From contig JAUNGE010000005.1 in the NCBI GenBank assembly GCA_030524675.1, positions 53,192 through 117,191 of the forward strand: a DNA stretch of 64,000 nt. Direction: 5' to 3'. Positions 54,638-62,569 of the stretch are shown piece by piece. The DNA is from a bacterium. GTDB taxonomy: Bacteria; Bacillota; Clostridia; Lachnospirales; Lachnospiraceae. A model generated the notes under the pieces. The model was not told the origin of the DNA. It did not search any database and saw only the letters and a program-made list of their open reading frames with translations. The first letter of the stretch is position 1, and each line of letters begins with the position of its first letter. The translations under genes and the position numbers were made by a program.

Positions 54638-55384
54638 TTACCATGAAAGCTGGTCTTCCCTTCCTTTCAGACAAAAGCAGAGTAAAAACAGCACACCGGC
54701 AGCCCCAATGCCTCCTGCACGCCGCAGTCCGCTTTCCATCAGCCATTCCGCCGCGCCCGCCTTCGTCAGAGCCAGAGAAAGCAGGTTCGCTGCTATATGA
54801 GCAGCCATCGGCGATAAAATCCCATTTTCAGATTCTGCCAGCCACGCAAACAGAAATCCCATGCCCCCCGCATATATGCCCTGCGCCAGATGTCCGTGAT
54901 AGAGGCCAAACAGCACAGAAGATACAAAGGCAGCCGGAAAAAAATGCAGTATCTCCCGCAGTTTCCGATACCCTAGGCCACGAAAAATCAGTTCCTCCAC
55001 AATCGGGCAGAATATCCCCGCTGCCAATATCTGCAAACCAAACCCGTTTTCATAGATTTCTCTGGAAGATTTCACACCGCTCTCTGAGAGCAGAAGCAGA
55101 TTGAAAACCAGACACGCACTGCACGCCAATGCCATGGCGAGAGCCACTTTTTTCAGAGGAATCCGTCTGACTTCATACTTTCTATTATAAATACCAAAAA
55201 GCCAGATACTTGTCAGTACCGCGCTAAGAAGCAGTGCATATCCGCTCGCTCCTAAACCAGCCTCGCTCATCCACGCAGAAATTCCCGCTGTCACACAGAC
55301 ATAAATCACATAGGGATACAAGATTTCAAAACTCATGCGAACTGCCTTTTTCCATCCGTCCATATATTCATTCCAACTCCACAT
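54638..55384 (-). CDS. CPBP family intramembrane metalloprotease
   Basis: A 248-residue protein with about seven helices and the Abi/CPBP motifs: motif 1 CPIVEELIFRGLGYRKLRE, motif 2 FGLYHGHLAQGIYAGGMGFL, motif 3 PMAAHIAANL. The Glu-Glu and His residues form the metal site. Bacterial members are linked to bacteriocin immunity or processing of membrane proteins; no bacteriocin gene is nearby. The ribosome site is weak for the first ATG, and translation may start at MDGWKKAVRM seven codons on. Confidence 0.88.
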   Translation of the reverse strand: MWSWNEYMDGWKKAVRMSFEILYPYVIYVCVTAGISAWMSEAGLGASGYALLLSAVLTSIWLFGIYNRKYEVRRIPLKKVALAMALACSACLVFNLLLLSESGVKSSREIYENGFGLQILAAGIFCPIVEELIFRGLGYRKLREILHFFPAAFVSSVLFGLYHGHLAQGIYAGGMGFLFAWLAESENGILSPMAAHIAANLLSLALTKAGAAEWLMESGLRRAGGIGAAGVLFLLCFCLKGREDQLSW

Positions 55385-55478
55385 ATCTCATAGTTTCGGT
55401 TCAAAATAGCCATCTGCCAGATGCTTTTCATCACGTCATCTATTTTATCATAGGAAGGAATCGGATTCAATCAAAAAA

Positions 55479-55514
55479 GGGAACGCAGCATCCCACTCTT
55501 TCTCCTGCATTCCC
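55479..55514 (-). terminator. Terminator of the L,D-transpeptidase gene
   Basis: Leftward GGGAATGCAG pairs with CTGCGTTCCC (10 bp, one G-U), then TTTTTT. It lies about 55 bases after the stop and separates this gene from the CPBP gene. Confidence 0.85.
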
Positions 55515-55566
55515 CATTTCTTTTCCCTACTTATCCCACGGTTCTAATGAAAGTAAGGGATATTCG

Positions 55567-57558
55567 TTATTGTGAACCTGGGCCTCCTGAAGACGGACTG
55601 TTTGTACTGCCCTGTCCTGCCGGTCCGCTTCCTTGACTTTTTGTTTCTGAGAGATTTTGTCCTGGACTGGATGCTGGCTCTTTCGTCGGCTCAGAAGCTG
55701 AATTTCCAGGCTGCGCCGCTGGCGTCTTGGTCTCTCCAGGCGTTTTGTTGGTTTCTGTCCCATTATTTCCTGGTATCTGTGTGATCGCTGCTGTTGTTTC
55801 TGGTGCCTTCGTCTCAGCTGCTGTCGTTTCCGGTTCTTTAGTATCATCTGCTGTTGTCTCTGGCGCCTTCGTCTCTGTTGACTTCGTCTCAGCAGCCGTA
55901 GTCTCCGGTGCTTTCGTTTCTGGTGCTTTGGTCTCTGGCGCTTTTGTCTCGGCGGCTGTCGTTGCTGCCGCTGTCGTCTCCACAGGCTTTGTTCCTGTGG
56001 ATGTCGTCGTCGATTCCGAGCCCTCTAAATGATAGCAGATAACTGGATCGTTTTTCTTGATATTCTCAAAAATCGTCTTCGCAGCATTGTATGGCAGATT
56101 GACGCATCCGTGGGAACCATTCGTCTTATAAATCGTTCCGCCGAATTTGTTCCTCCATGTCGCATCATGCAGGCCGATACCGCCATTAAACGGCATCCAG
56201 AAAGAAACTGGCGTCCTGTAATCCTCGCCCTTCAGCACGGCGTCTTTTTCTGTATAGGTAATCCCATAAATTCCCTCCGGCGTATCGTAACCTTTTGCAG
56301 AGTTTCCTGACACAAAATCCGTCTCCACAAGCAGCTTTCCATTTTTATAGAAATACAGATGCTGGGCGGTCAGATTGATCTCCACATAGGTCGAACCCCA
56401 GTCTTTATCGCTGTGAACCACAGCTCTCTGATAATACTCCACTGTGCGCGTCCCGCTCTCAGCATCGCGCACCATCTGTGTCAGCGCCTTTTTCTCTGCC
56501 GGCTGGTTCATGCGCCAGCCATAGTCTCCTTTGGAGATAGTCACAGTCTGTCCTGTGGTTGTCTTAAAGTTTCGCTTTGTGTATGCGGTATTGTATTTTT
56601 TCGCTATGGATTTCACATAGGTTTCAATCGCCCCTTCATCCACGGACACGGACAGATCATCTGCAATCGTCACCCAGCTATGTATCGTGTCACTGTCAAT
56701 CGTCTCCAGCGCCCCTTCTCCCATATCCAACGTAATGTTGATATTCGCATAGCGGTTGTAGACCTGCAGTGTATTCTGCAGCGCTTCATTGTCCTGCAAA
56801 ATAGACGGCTCTTTATAACAGCCCTCCTCTTCCAGGTTGACAGACTGCTGAAGATTTAAAATCGCATGGGAAATCACTTCTATCACTTTGTCTTTATCCA
56901 GCTCATTGCCCTGCTCTTCCGGAACAATCGAATACCCCACTCCAGGTGTATACTCTGACAGATAGGCGTCCTGCGGCTGCGTCACATTCTCCGCATCCAG
57001 ACATTCCAGACTATCTATCCTTTCCTGAAACGCCGTCTCATCGTAAGCAATCATGGTCGGCACCTCAAATGCCTGCGACTCGCGGGTGTAACGCAGCCAT
57101 TCATTCGGATTCTGCGCTTCGAGCATCTCCTCCAGAGAGCCGTCAAACACGGAGTGGAGCCCGATTTCTTCCATCGTCACCGTCTCTTTCGCTCCCCCGC
57201 GCTCTTCAATCACCAGCTGATATCCCTGGATTCCCTCTGCAATTTTCTTTTTTACTTCCTCTATTGTCTGTTCGGAAGCATCCACCCCGTTAATCACCGT
57301 ATTCGGGAAAAATACTTCCTGATACTTTTTTCCCTTTGAAATGTAAAAAGCAGCTCCTATTCCCCCTAAGACCGCTAAGAAAAGAAAAATCAATACAATC
57401 AGGCGAATCCACCACTGAGCAGCCCCCCGCTTACTTTTTCTGCTCCTTGGCATATGTCTCTCGCTCATTGCAGCCTCCATTCTATATGCATCCATATCTG
57501 CATAATTCTTCTCGTTCTTTCCAGACGAATCTTTCTGCCGTGCAGGCAGCTTCGTCAA
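55567..57558 (-). CDS. L,D-transpeptidase (YkuD) with peptidoglycan-binding domains and Thr-rich tail
   Basis: A 663-residue membrane-anchored wall enzyme. A basic cytoplasmic N-terminus is followed by a membrane helix ([20 protein letters not shown], about 49-68), two VanW/PG_binding_4-type regions (FPNTVINGVDASEQTIEEV; ITISKGDYGWRMN-like TISKGDYGWRM), then the YkuD domain with GGIGLHDATWR and SHGCVNLP (catalytic Cys near residue 485). The last ~130 residues are low-complexity repeats of APETK/TTAAETK units, a wall-spanning type of tail. It makes 3-3 crosslinks or attaches proteins. The ATG follows AAGGG by about 10 bases. Confidence 0.92.
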   Translation of the reverse strand: MTKLPARQKDSSGKNEKNYADMDAYRMEAAMSERHMPRSRKSKRGAAQWWIRLIVLIFLFLAVLGGIGAAFYISKGKKYQEVFFPNTVINGVDASEQTIEEVKKKIAEGIQGYQLVIEERGGAKETVTMEEIGLHSVFDGSLEEMLEAQNPNEWLRYTRESQAFEVPTMIAYDETAFQERIDSLECLDAENVTQPQDAYLSEYTPGVGYSIVPEEQGNELDKDKVIEVISHAILNLQQSVNLEEEGCYKEPSILQDNEALQNTLQVYNRYANINITLDMGEGALETIDSDTIHSWVTIADDLSVSVDEGAIETYVKSIAKKYNTAYTKRNFKTTTGQTVTISKGDYGWRMNQPAEKKALTQMVRDAESGTRTVEYYQRAVVHSDKDWGSTYVEINLTAQHLYFYKNGKLLVETDFVSGNSAKGYDTPEGIYGITYTEKDAVLKGEDYRTPVSFWMPFNGGIGLHDATWRNKFGGTIYKTNGSHGCVNLPYNAAKTIFENIKKNDPVICYHLEGSESTTTSTGTKPVETTAAATTAAETKAPETKAPETKAPETTAAETKSTETKAPETTADDTKEPETTAAETKAPETTAAITQIPGNNGTETNKTPGETKTPAAQPGNSASEPTKEPASSPGQNLSETKSQGSGPAGQGSTNSPSSGGPGSQ

Positions 57559-57708
57559 TGGTTCTCATCCCTTGTTCTCTCAGATGATATCTCTAGTATA
57601 CATGAAGTTTGCCTGCAGGCCGACAGCTTTTTTCTTATATTATTCTTACAGTTTTCTTATGAAGAATTTTTCTCATAATTCATACTGAGACCTGTGATTT
57701 TCCGCCTT

Positions 57709-58689
57709 TTACTCCTCACAGGAGAATTTCATATTCCAGGATTCTCGGATATCATCCATCAATCCCAGTACCAGAAGAGAATCTGCAGGCTTAAAGATTT
57801 CGCTTGCGGACTGTCCGTTCGCTGCGCCTTTTCGCACTTCGCGAATCTGATACTCAAATCCATTCACGTCAAACGGGAACTTCTCTGTGATGGTCTCTCC
57901 CCCATAGATATGGAGAGTCACCTCCTGCGCCTGCTGAAAATCCGGCAGTGTGATGGAACCCTTTGTACCAAAAATAGCTGCCTGTCTCGGCATTTCCATC
58001 CCAATCGAAGTTGTCAGCGCAGCCGTCTTTCCACCTGGATACTCCAGAAGGATTGTACTGAAATCGTCTGTACCGTACTCATTGATATGCACGCGGGAAG
58101 AGAAATTCACTGGTGTTTCTCCCATCACCATGTGCGCAAATCCGAGATTGTAAATACCAATATCCAACAATGCACCTCCGCCAAGAGAAGAATCAAACTT
58201 TCTGTCTTTTCTCGCGCCCGTAGTGATAAATCCATAATCGCTGCGCATATGAACCACTTCCCCGATAGCGCCCTCGCGAATCCATTCCTGCATCCGCATC
58301 AGGGCCGGAAGGAAGCGAATCCAGAATGCCTCCATCAAAAACAGTCCTTTTTCCTGTGCTAAAGCATACAACATCTCTGCCTCTTCCTTCTTTATCGTGA
58401 ATGGCTTCTCACAGAGCACATGTTTTCCGTGCTCCAGGCACATTTTGGTATTCTCAAAGTGCATGCTGTTTGGCGTCGCAATATAAATCGCCTCCACCTG
58501 CGGGTCCATCGCCATTTTCTCATAGGAATCATATGCCTTTGCAGCCCCGTACTCCTCTGCAAACGCCTCTGCCTTCTTTCGTTCTCTGGAAGCCACCGCC
58601 TCCAGAACCTCTCCTTCCTCTTTCATTCCCTGTAATGTTCTTGCAAACTTATTGGCAATCGATCCTGTCGCTAAAATTCCCCATCTCAT
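57709..58689 (-). CDS. Gfo/Idh/MocA family oxidoreductase
   Basis: A 326-residue NAD(P)-dependent dehydrogenase for sugars or related compounds. It starts MRWGILATGSIANKFARTL (Rossmann fold), with the family motif VLCEKPFTIKKEEAEML and a C-terminal half containing LGGGALLDIGIYNLGFAHMV. The nearest GGAGG is 14 bases before the ATG, which is unusually far; an in-frame ATA is five bases from it. The promoter is well placed, and the leader includes a 29-bp tandem duplication. The substrate is unknown. Confidence 0.87.
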   Translation of the reverse strand: MRWGILATGSIANKFARTLQGMKEEGEVLEAVASRERKKAEAFAEEYGAAKAYDSYEKMAMDPQVEAIYIATPNSMHFENTKMCLEHGKHVLCEKPFTIKKEEAEMLYALAQEKGLFLMEAFWIRFLPALMRMQEWIREGAIGEVVHMRSDYGFITTGARKDRKFDSSLGGGALLDIGIYNLGFAHMVMGETPVNFSSRVHINEYGTDDFSTILLEYPGGKTAALTTSIGMEMPRQAAIFGTKGSITLPDFQQAQEVTLHIYGGETITEKFPFDVNGFEYQIREVRKGAANGQSASEIFKPADSLLVLGLMDDIRESWNMKFSCEE

Positions 58690-58729
58690 AGTTCGTATCT
58701 GTTCCTCCTGTTTTTTCTTTTCAGCAGCA

Positions 58730-58788
58730 CACTCGCAAGCACTGCTATGTTTCCAGTACACTCGCAAGCGCTGCTATGTTTCATTGTA
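58730..58788. repeat. 29-bp tandem duplication in the leader of the oxidoreductase gene
   Basis: CACTCGCAAGC(A/G)CTGCTATGTTTC occurs twice in a row with one mismatch in the core. One copy ends in the -10 box of the promoter, so the duplication may have copied part of the promoter region. Confidence 0.75.
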
Positions 58789-58811
58789 TCACTTTGTTGG
58801 CTTTTACGCAA
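58783..58811 (-). promoter_or_regulatory. Promoter of the Gfo/Idh/MocA gene
   Basis: Leftward TTGCGT and TACAAT are 17 bases apart; the transcript starts about 90 bases before the ATG. Confidence 0.65.
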
Positions 58812-58859
58812 TTCTCCTCCCATTCTAAAAAACAGCATTTATGCTCCTCTGAAACAACC

Positions 58860-58919
58860 AAAAAGTGCTGCAGATGAAATATACGCCATACAGCATCCCT
58901 ATCATCCACAGCACTTTTT
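58860..58919. terminator. Terminator after the small acidic protein gene
   Basis: AAAAAGTGCTG pairs with CAGCACTTTTT (11 bp) around a 38-base loop; both strands end in T-runs. It closes the leftward 59-64 kb gene group. Confidence 0.7.
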
Positions 58920-58948
58920 CTGCATCTGTTTTAGTCAAAGCACGTCTT

Positions 58949-59158
58949 TTATTTCATATCTTCCATAATATCCTGCACATAGCGCATCAAATCATCATAC
59001 TGCGTCGCTGACATGTTTCCATCCTGATACAACTCCTGAATATGTTCTGAAAACTGTTCCAAATCCATATCTACATTCTCGCCATTCATGAAATCTACCA
59101 GCATATCCTTCAATTCTTTATACTCCTCGCAGAAAATATGTCCATCGTACATCTCCAT
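58949..59158 (-). CDS. Small acidic protein, unknown
   Basis: About 69 residues, starting MEMYDGHIFCEEYKELKDML, rich in Asp, Glu and Met and predicted all-helical (DLEQFSEHIQELYQDGNMSATQYDDLMRYVQDIMEDM). GGGGAGGAGG lies directly upstream; the ATG two codons later has better spacing. Family not recognised. It is the last gene before the terminator, about 170 bases after the RNA ligase gene, in a gap with A/T-rich short direct repeats (AAATCAGA). Confidence 0.6.
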   Translation of the reverse strand: MEMYDGHIFCEEYKELKDMLVDFMNGENVDMDLEQFSEHIQELYQDGNMSATQYDDLMRYVQDIMEDMK

Positions 59159-59325
59159 TCCTCCTCCCCTTATACAATCCAATATACATACAATTCCACA
59201 CACAATCAAGTACATTTTTGGTACTTTTCTTTTTTATTTCTCTATTGTTTAGACACCGCATTAAATGAAATATTGCATTAAATACGTATTGTATTGAATC
59301 AGACCTTATATAAAATCAGACGAAA

Positions 59326-60420
59326 TCAAACATTATATCGAATCAAAAACTCTGGACTTACTGCCTTGAAGCTCTGCTTTCCATCCATGGAACGAAACAC
59401 AATGCCCTCTCGCAGTGTATCTGCTAGCTGACTTTTCCCTGTCGCATACTCCAGCACTTCCGCCACGCTCATCCCCTTCACGCGCACCTTTTCCGAAACG
59501 ACAGGAACAAACTTCAATCCGCAAGCCTCCACCTTTTCCTTCGCCTCCATGGAACCGACTCTTCCATCCGGATAAATCAAATTGAACACATACAAATCGG
59601 CTTTTGTCACATGATATTTGTTTCCCTGCACTGTGGGGGCCACACATTCTCCCTGAATCGCCACCCATTCTTTCTCTCCAATCAGCTGATGCAATACTTT
59701 CTCGAGCTGGTAACGCTCCGCCACCTGCCAGTATGAAGTACTGTTTTTTTCCATCTGCCTGTAGTTTCGGGAACACACCGAGAAATCATAACGTGTGCGG
59801 TTCCAAAAATGTTTTCCTTTGATTCTTTTCAGAGTAAACGAACCGCTCTGTCCATCCACTTTCTCTGTCGCCACCCATTCACAATCCCAGTCCAGAAAAT
59901 AAGGGCTGTTCTGAATTCTGACTTCATCTGTCTTACTGATAAAGTCCGGAAAGCCTGCCTTAACCGGCTTTGGCGAAACCAGCTCACGAAACCAGGCTCT
60001 TCTCATCAAAAATGCCGGATATTTTCTCTTTGGCGCTGTCAGGCGCTCTGTTTCAGCCGACGGTTCCGGCTCTTTATCCATTGTCGCCTCGTACTGCGTA
60101 ATCCCCATCAGCTCCGTCACATCGTCTCCCACCTGATAGTCTCCTTCCGGCAAAAATGACAGCGGAAAGCAGATGCCCTGGCTGATGACTCCCGCCATTT
60201 TCATAGTTTTTATGCGAAATTTTTTGGAGCGCAGAAATTCAAACTCCGGCTTCTCTGGAAGAATGGAATCTGGCTCACAGAAAATCGTCTTATCTCCTAT
60301 CTGATACTCGTCTTTCTTAACAATCACACTCCATCCATCTACCAGCGCCAGCACAATCTTATCTCTGCCTTCGATTGGCTTAATATCCGTAATCACACGA
60401 ATACTTGCTAGCTGTCTCAC
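59326..60420 (-). CDS. RNA ligase, Rnl5 (Deinococcus-type) family
   Basis: A 364-residue ATP-dependent RNA ligase. The GTG start (VRQLASIRVITDIKPIEG) is chosen because GGAGGAG lies seven bases upstream; the frame stays open for another 54 codons, but those are tRNA and a purine tract. An N-terminal OB-like domain (about 1-110: SIRVITDIKPIEGRDKIVLA, GDKTIFCEPDSILPEKPEF, GVISQGICFP) precedes the nucleotidyltransferase core, the layout of Deinococcus DraRnl. Motif I is TEKVDGQSGSF (lysine near residue 187), motif IV LREGIVFRS, motif V QSFKAVSPEFLIRY. The family seals nicks with 3'-OH and 5'-PO4 ends. It is downstream of a tRNA-like RNA on one likely transcript. Confidence 0.8.
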   Translation of the reverse strand: MRQLASIRVITDIKPIEGRDKIVLALVDGWSVIVKKDEYQIGDKTIFCEPDSILPEKPEFEFLRSKKFRIKTMKMAGVISQGICFPLSFLPEGDYQVGDDVTELMGITQYEATMDKEPEPSAETERLTAPKRKYPAFLMRRAWFRELVSPKPVKAGFPDFISKTDEVRIQNSPYFLDWDCEWVATEKVDGQSGSFTLKRIKGKHFWNRTRYDFSVCSRNYRQMEKNSTSYWQVAERYQLEKVLHQLIGEKEWVAIQGECVAPTVQGNKYHVTKADLYVFNLIYPDGRVGSMEAKEKVEACGLKFVPVVSEKVRVKGMSVAEVLEYATGKSQLADTLREGIVFRSMDGKQSFKAVSPEFLIRYNV

Positions 60421-60523
60421 ACTATCTCCTCCTTTTTTCTCCTCTTTTTCTTCTCTTTTTTGCTTCTTCCTGTCTCGTTTTTCTCTTATTTCTCCATATT
60501 TTTTTGAAACATTCTGTTTCCAA

Positions 60524-60596
60524 TCGGCCTGTGGGGATTCGAACTCCAAAATCAGCGGTTCGTAGCCGCTTGCCTTCTCCATTTGGCGACAGGCCG
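60524..60596 (-). tRNA. tRNA-Arg(ACG)-like RNA upstream of the RNA ligase gene
   Basis: A full 73-base cloverleaf can be drawn. Acceptor CGGCCTG/CAGGCCG (7 bp); T8; D-arm GCC/GGC with A14 and G18-G19; anticodon stem AGCGG/CCGCT with loop CTACGAA (anticodon ACG, U33 present); a five-base variable loop; T-arm TGGAG/CCCCA with loop TTCGAAT and one A-C mismatch; discriminator A73. The CCA end is not encoded (ATTG follows). The D-arm looks more like glutamine/glutamate tRNAs than the usual bacterial tRNA-Arg(ACG), and there is also an A-A pair at the top of the D-stem. It could be a working tRNA, a decoy or tRNA-like RNA for the ligase, or a relic. Confidence 0.75.
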
Positions 60597-60709
60597 TAAA
60601 TTCGACGCAGACTCCAGAAATCCTCCGATAACGACTCAGGTAATTCCGGCATTCTCAGAACCTACATCAAATCTGCTCTTTTATCGCTGTCCCTCATTCA
60701 GCAATACTT

Positions 60710-60738
60710 ATTATAGTTCTTTCCCTGCAGGCTGTAAA
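60710..60738 (-). promoter_or_regulatory. Promoter of the tRNA-like RNA and RNA ligase
   Basis: Leftward TTTACA and TATAAT are 17 bases apart. The transcript would begin about 107 bases before the tRNA-like RNA and run on to the ligase gene. The -35 lies within CCTGCAGG-flanked inverted repeats (60724-60750), a possible operator. Confidence 0.75.
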
Positions 60739-60881
60739 TTTACCTGCAGGATAGATACTCTTTTCATACTTTATCAAAAATACTGCTCATTTTTACTCAC
60801 TCTCTAAAAAATCCATCATTTACCAGCCTTGTGTTAAACTCAGAGGCATCTACTCATCGCAAACCTTATTGACCTGTATTG

Positions 60882-61625
60882 CTACAGAATCTGTAAAATC
60901 TCAGCATATAACGCCCTGTGCTTTTCGTCTATCCACATATCTTCATGGTAATGTCCAAAATACCATGTCCGATACTGACAGGATGCCTTTATCTTTTCAA
61001 AATACTCTGTCAATTCATCTGTTTTAAATTCTCCATCTGAAAGCGCTGCCTGCGCGCTGGAAGGGGCACAGTGGGATATGATATAATCACATGTCCACTG
61101 ATTTTTCTGGAGAGTCTGTTCCCCTTCCTGATACTCTGCCAAAGACGGCATTTCTTCCTCCCACCAGGACAGATGGCGAATCCGGTATAAAGCCCCCGCT
61201 CTATTTAGTTTTATCACTTTCTGAGGAAGCTCAGGATCATCCGCCTCTAAAATTCCATCCTGGATATCATGACTTCTTGCACCGCCAAAAGTAAAAAATT
61301 TCCTTCCCTGCAGTGTAAACATCTGCCCCCGCATCAGGTGAATCACATTTTCCCTTACAAACTGTACTTTTCCGCCATTCCATTCCTGCACAGGAAGGTC
61401 TGCCAGAAGGTCAAAATTTTCGTGATTGCCTGACACGAACAAAATTGTAAAATTCTTTCTTTCAAGCTGCTTTAACACATACTCCTGTTCTCTGCTCTGG
61501 TCCCAGTATCCAAAATCGCCGCAGACAATCACATAATCCTGTCTGTCCATTTCTTCCTGAGCTGGAAACCACGGTAAATCAAACCGGCCATAATTGCCAT
61601 GGCAGTCTCCTGTGACAAAAATCAT
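60882..61625 (-). CDS. Calcineurin-like metallophosphoesterase
   Basis: A 247-residue soluble enzyme starting MIFVTGDCHGNYGRFDLPWF, with AGGAG nine bases upstream. All dimetal motifs are present: GDCHGN, VVCGDFGYWD, VSGNHENFD, SHCAPSS and GHYHED. The substrate is unknown; in this place an RNA 2'- or 3'-phosphate, or a nucleotide, is possible but not shown. It starts 23 bases after the second DYVTNSSSSSF gene and is 170 bases from the ligase promoter, so it belongs to the upstream transcript. The gap to the tRNA (285 bases) holds the promoter and no gene. Confidence 0.8.
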   Translation of the reverse strand: MIFVTGDCHGNYGRFDLPWFPAQEEMDRQDYVIVCGDFGYWDQSREQEYVLKQLERKNFTILFVSGNHENFDLLADLPVQEWNGGKVQFVRENVIHLMRGQMFTLQGRKFFTFGGARSHDIQDGILEADDPELPQKVIKLNRAGALYRIRHLSWWEEEMPSLAEYQEGEQTLQKNQWTCDYIISHCAPSSAQAALSDGEFKTDELTEYFEKIKASCQYRTWYFGHYHEDMWIDEKHRALYAEILQIL

Positions 61626-61648
61626 AACGCTTCTCTCCTGTTCCTGTC

Positions 61649-62497
61649 TCATCCCATATGGGTACAACCATATTCCAGCATCTCATTTGTAATATAAAAT
61701 TGGATATCAGCACAGAAAAAGCCTGCATCACAATCCCATCCGCCTGTAATGATAATCTGTCCCAGATATTTGTGAACATAAGAAAGCGCTTTTTTCAAAT
61801 ATTCCACTTCTTCCGAAGTTGGCTCACTTCCTTTGCGATGAAACCATTTTGGAAAATTATCTAGGTTCCGTTTCAGTTCCAGATATTCAGAGTCCCAGGC
61901 AGTATCCCCACTGACTCTCTTTTTATCCTCATACGGCCCTAAAATATACCAGTCAATCAATCCTAGAATGTCATCTTCAATATCCAGCTTTTCCCATATT
62001 TCTTTTATAGTTTCCTCTGAGTTATTAGAAAGACTTCTGCAGTCAATCACGACACCGCCACCCCGTACAATGGCCTGCTCTGGAGCGCCATTGACCATCT
62101 GCTCCAGTTTATTTATTTCGCTTGAATCAAAATAGAGATCATCTGGCAAACATAAACCCACATTATACGGAAAATCTCCCATCATCTGACGGATTCTATT
62201 TGAAAATTCTTTGTCTATCTCAAACGGTCCTTTATAACCCTCAGGATATGTGAGATAAAAATCTAAATTCCTTTTTTCCTGCCAGCTCTCGCTGGTACGC
62301 ACTCTCTGCAATTCTTCATACACAGCAGGTTTTGTTTTCACAAAAGCATCAATTTCTTTAACTTTGTTCAACCAAGCTCGCTCTATATCCTGGTACAATC
62401 TGCCTACTCTATCAATCGTCCAGTCATGCTTGCAGGGTTCTCCAAAAATAAAACTGGAACTGCTAGAGTTCGTCACATAATCCAGACATATTTTCAT
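61649..62497 (-). CDS. DYVTNSSSSSF protein, paralog B
   Basis: A 283-residue protein of unknown function starting MKICLDYVTNSSSSSFIFGE, with GGGGAG eight bases upstream. Its first ~35 residues and its last seven (YGCTHMG) are nearly identical to the neighbouring paralog, while the middle is much less alike (shared islands: KPAVYEELQ, VVIDCRSLSNNSE, YVHKYLGQIII). There are few cysteines, one near each end among them. There is no signal peptide or membrane helix. I recall the TNSSSSSF opening from other uncharacterised bacterial proteins, but no tested function. Conserved ends suggest recognition or modification sites. Confidence 0.7.
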   Translation of the reverse strand: MKICLDYVTNSSSSSFIFGEPCKHDWTIDRVGRLYQDIERAWLNKVKEIDAFVKTKPAVYEELQRVRTSESWQEKRNLDFYLTYPEGYKGPFEIDKEFSNRIRQMMGDFPYNVGLCLPDDLYFDSSEINKLEQMVNGAPEQAIVRGGGVVIDCRSLSNNSEETIKEIWEKLDIEDDILGLIDWYILGPYEDKKRVSGDTAWDSEYLELKRNLDNFPKWFHRKGSEPTSEEVEYLKKALSYVHKYLGQIIITGGWDCDAGFFCADIQFYITNEMLEYGCTHMG

Positions 62498-62569
62498 AAG
62501 TTTTCTCCCCTTTCTGCCACAAGACACGGCGCTTCCTTCCTCTGACACCACCAAATCATCTGCTGCTGG

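Noticed and set aside
54638..55384. Bacteriocin immunity gene
   Set aside because: CPBP proteases can be immunity proteins, but no precursor peptide, maturase or ABC exporter is next to it.
60524..60596. Bacterial Y RNA instead of a tRNA
   Set aside because: Y RNAs carry an added Ro-binding stem and an imperfect tRNA fold, whereas this is a complete cloverleaf with a seven-pair acceptor stem. No Ro60-like gene is in the window.
60422..60652. Arg/Lys-rich open frame (76 codons) across the tRNA-like RNA
   Set aside because: It lies over the cloverleaf and purine tract in another frame; its composition follows from the purine bias. No ribosome site of note.
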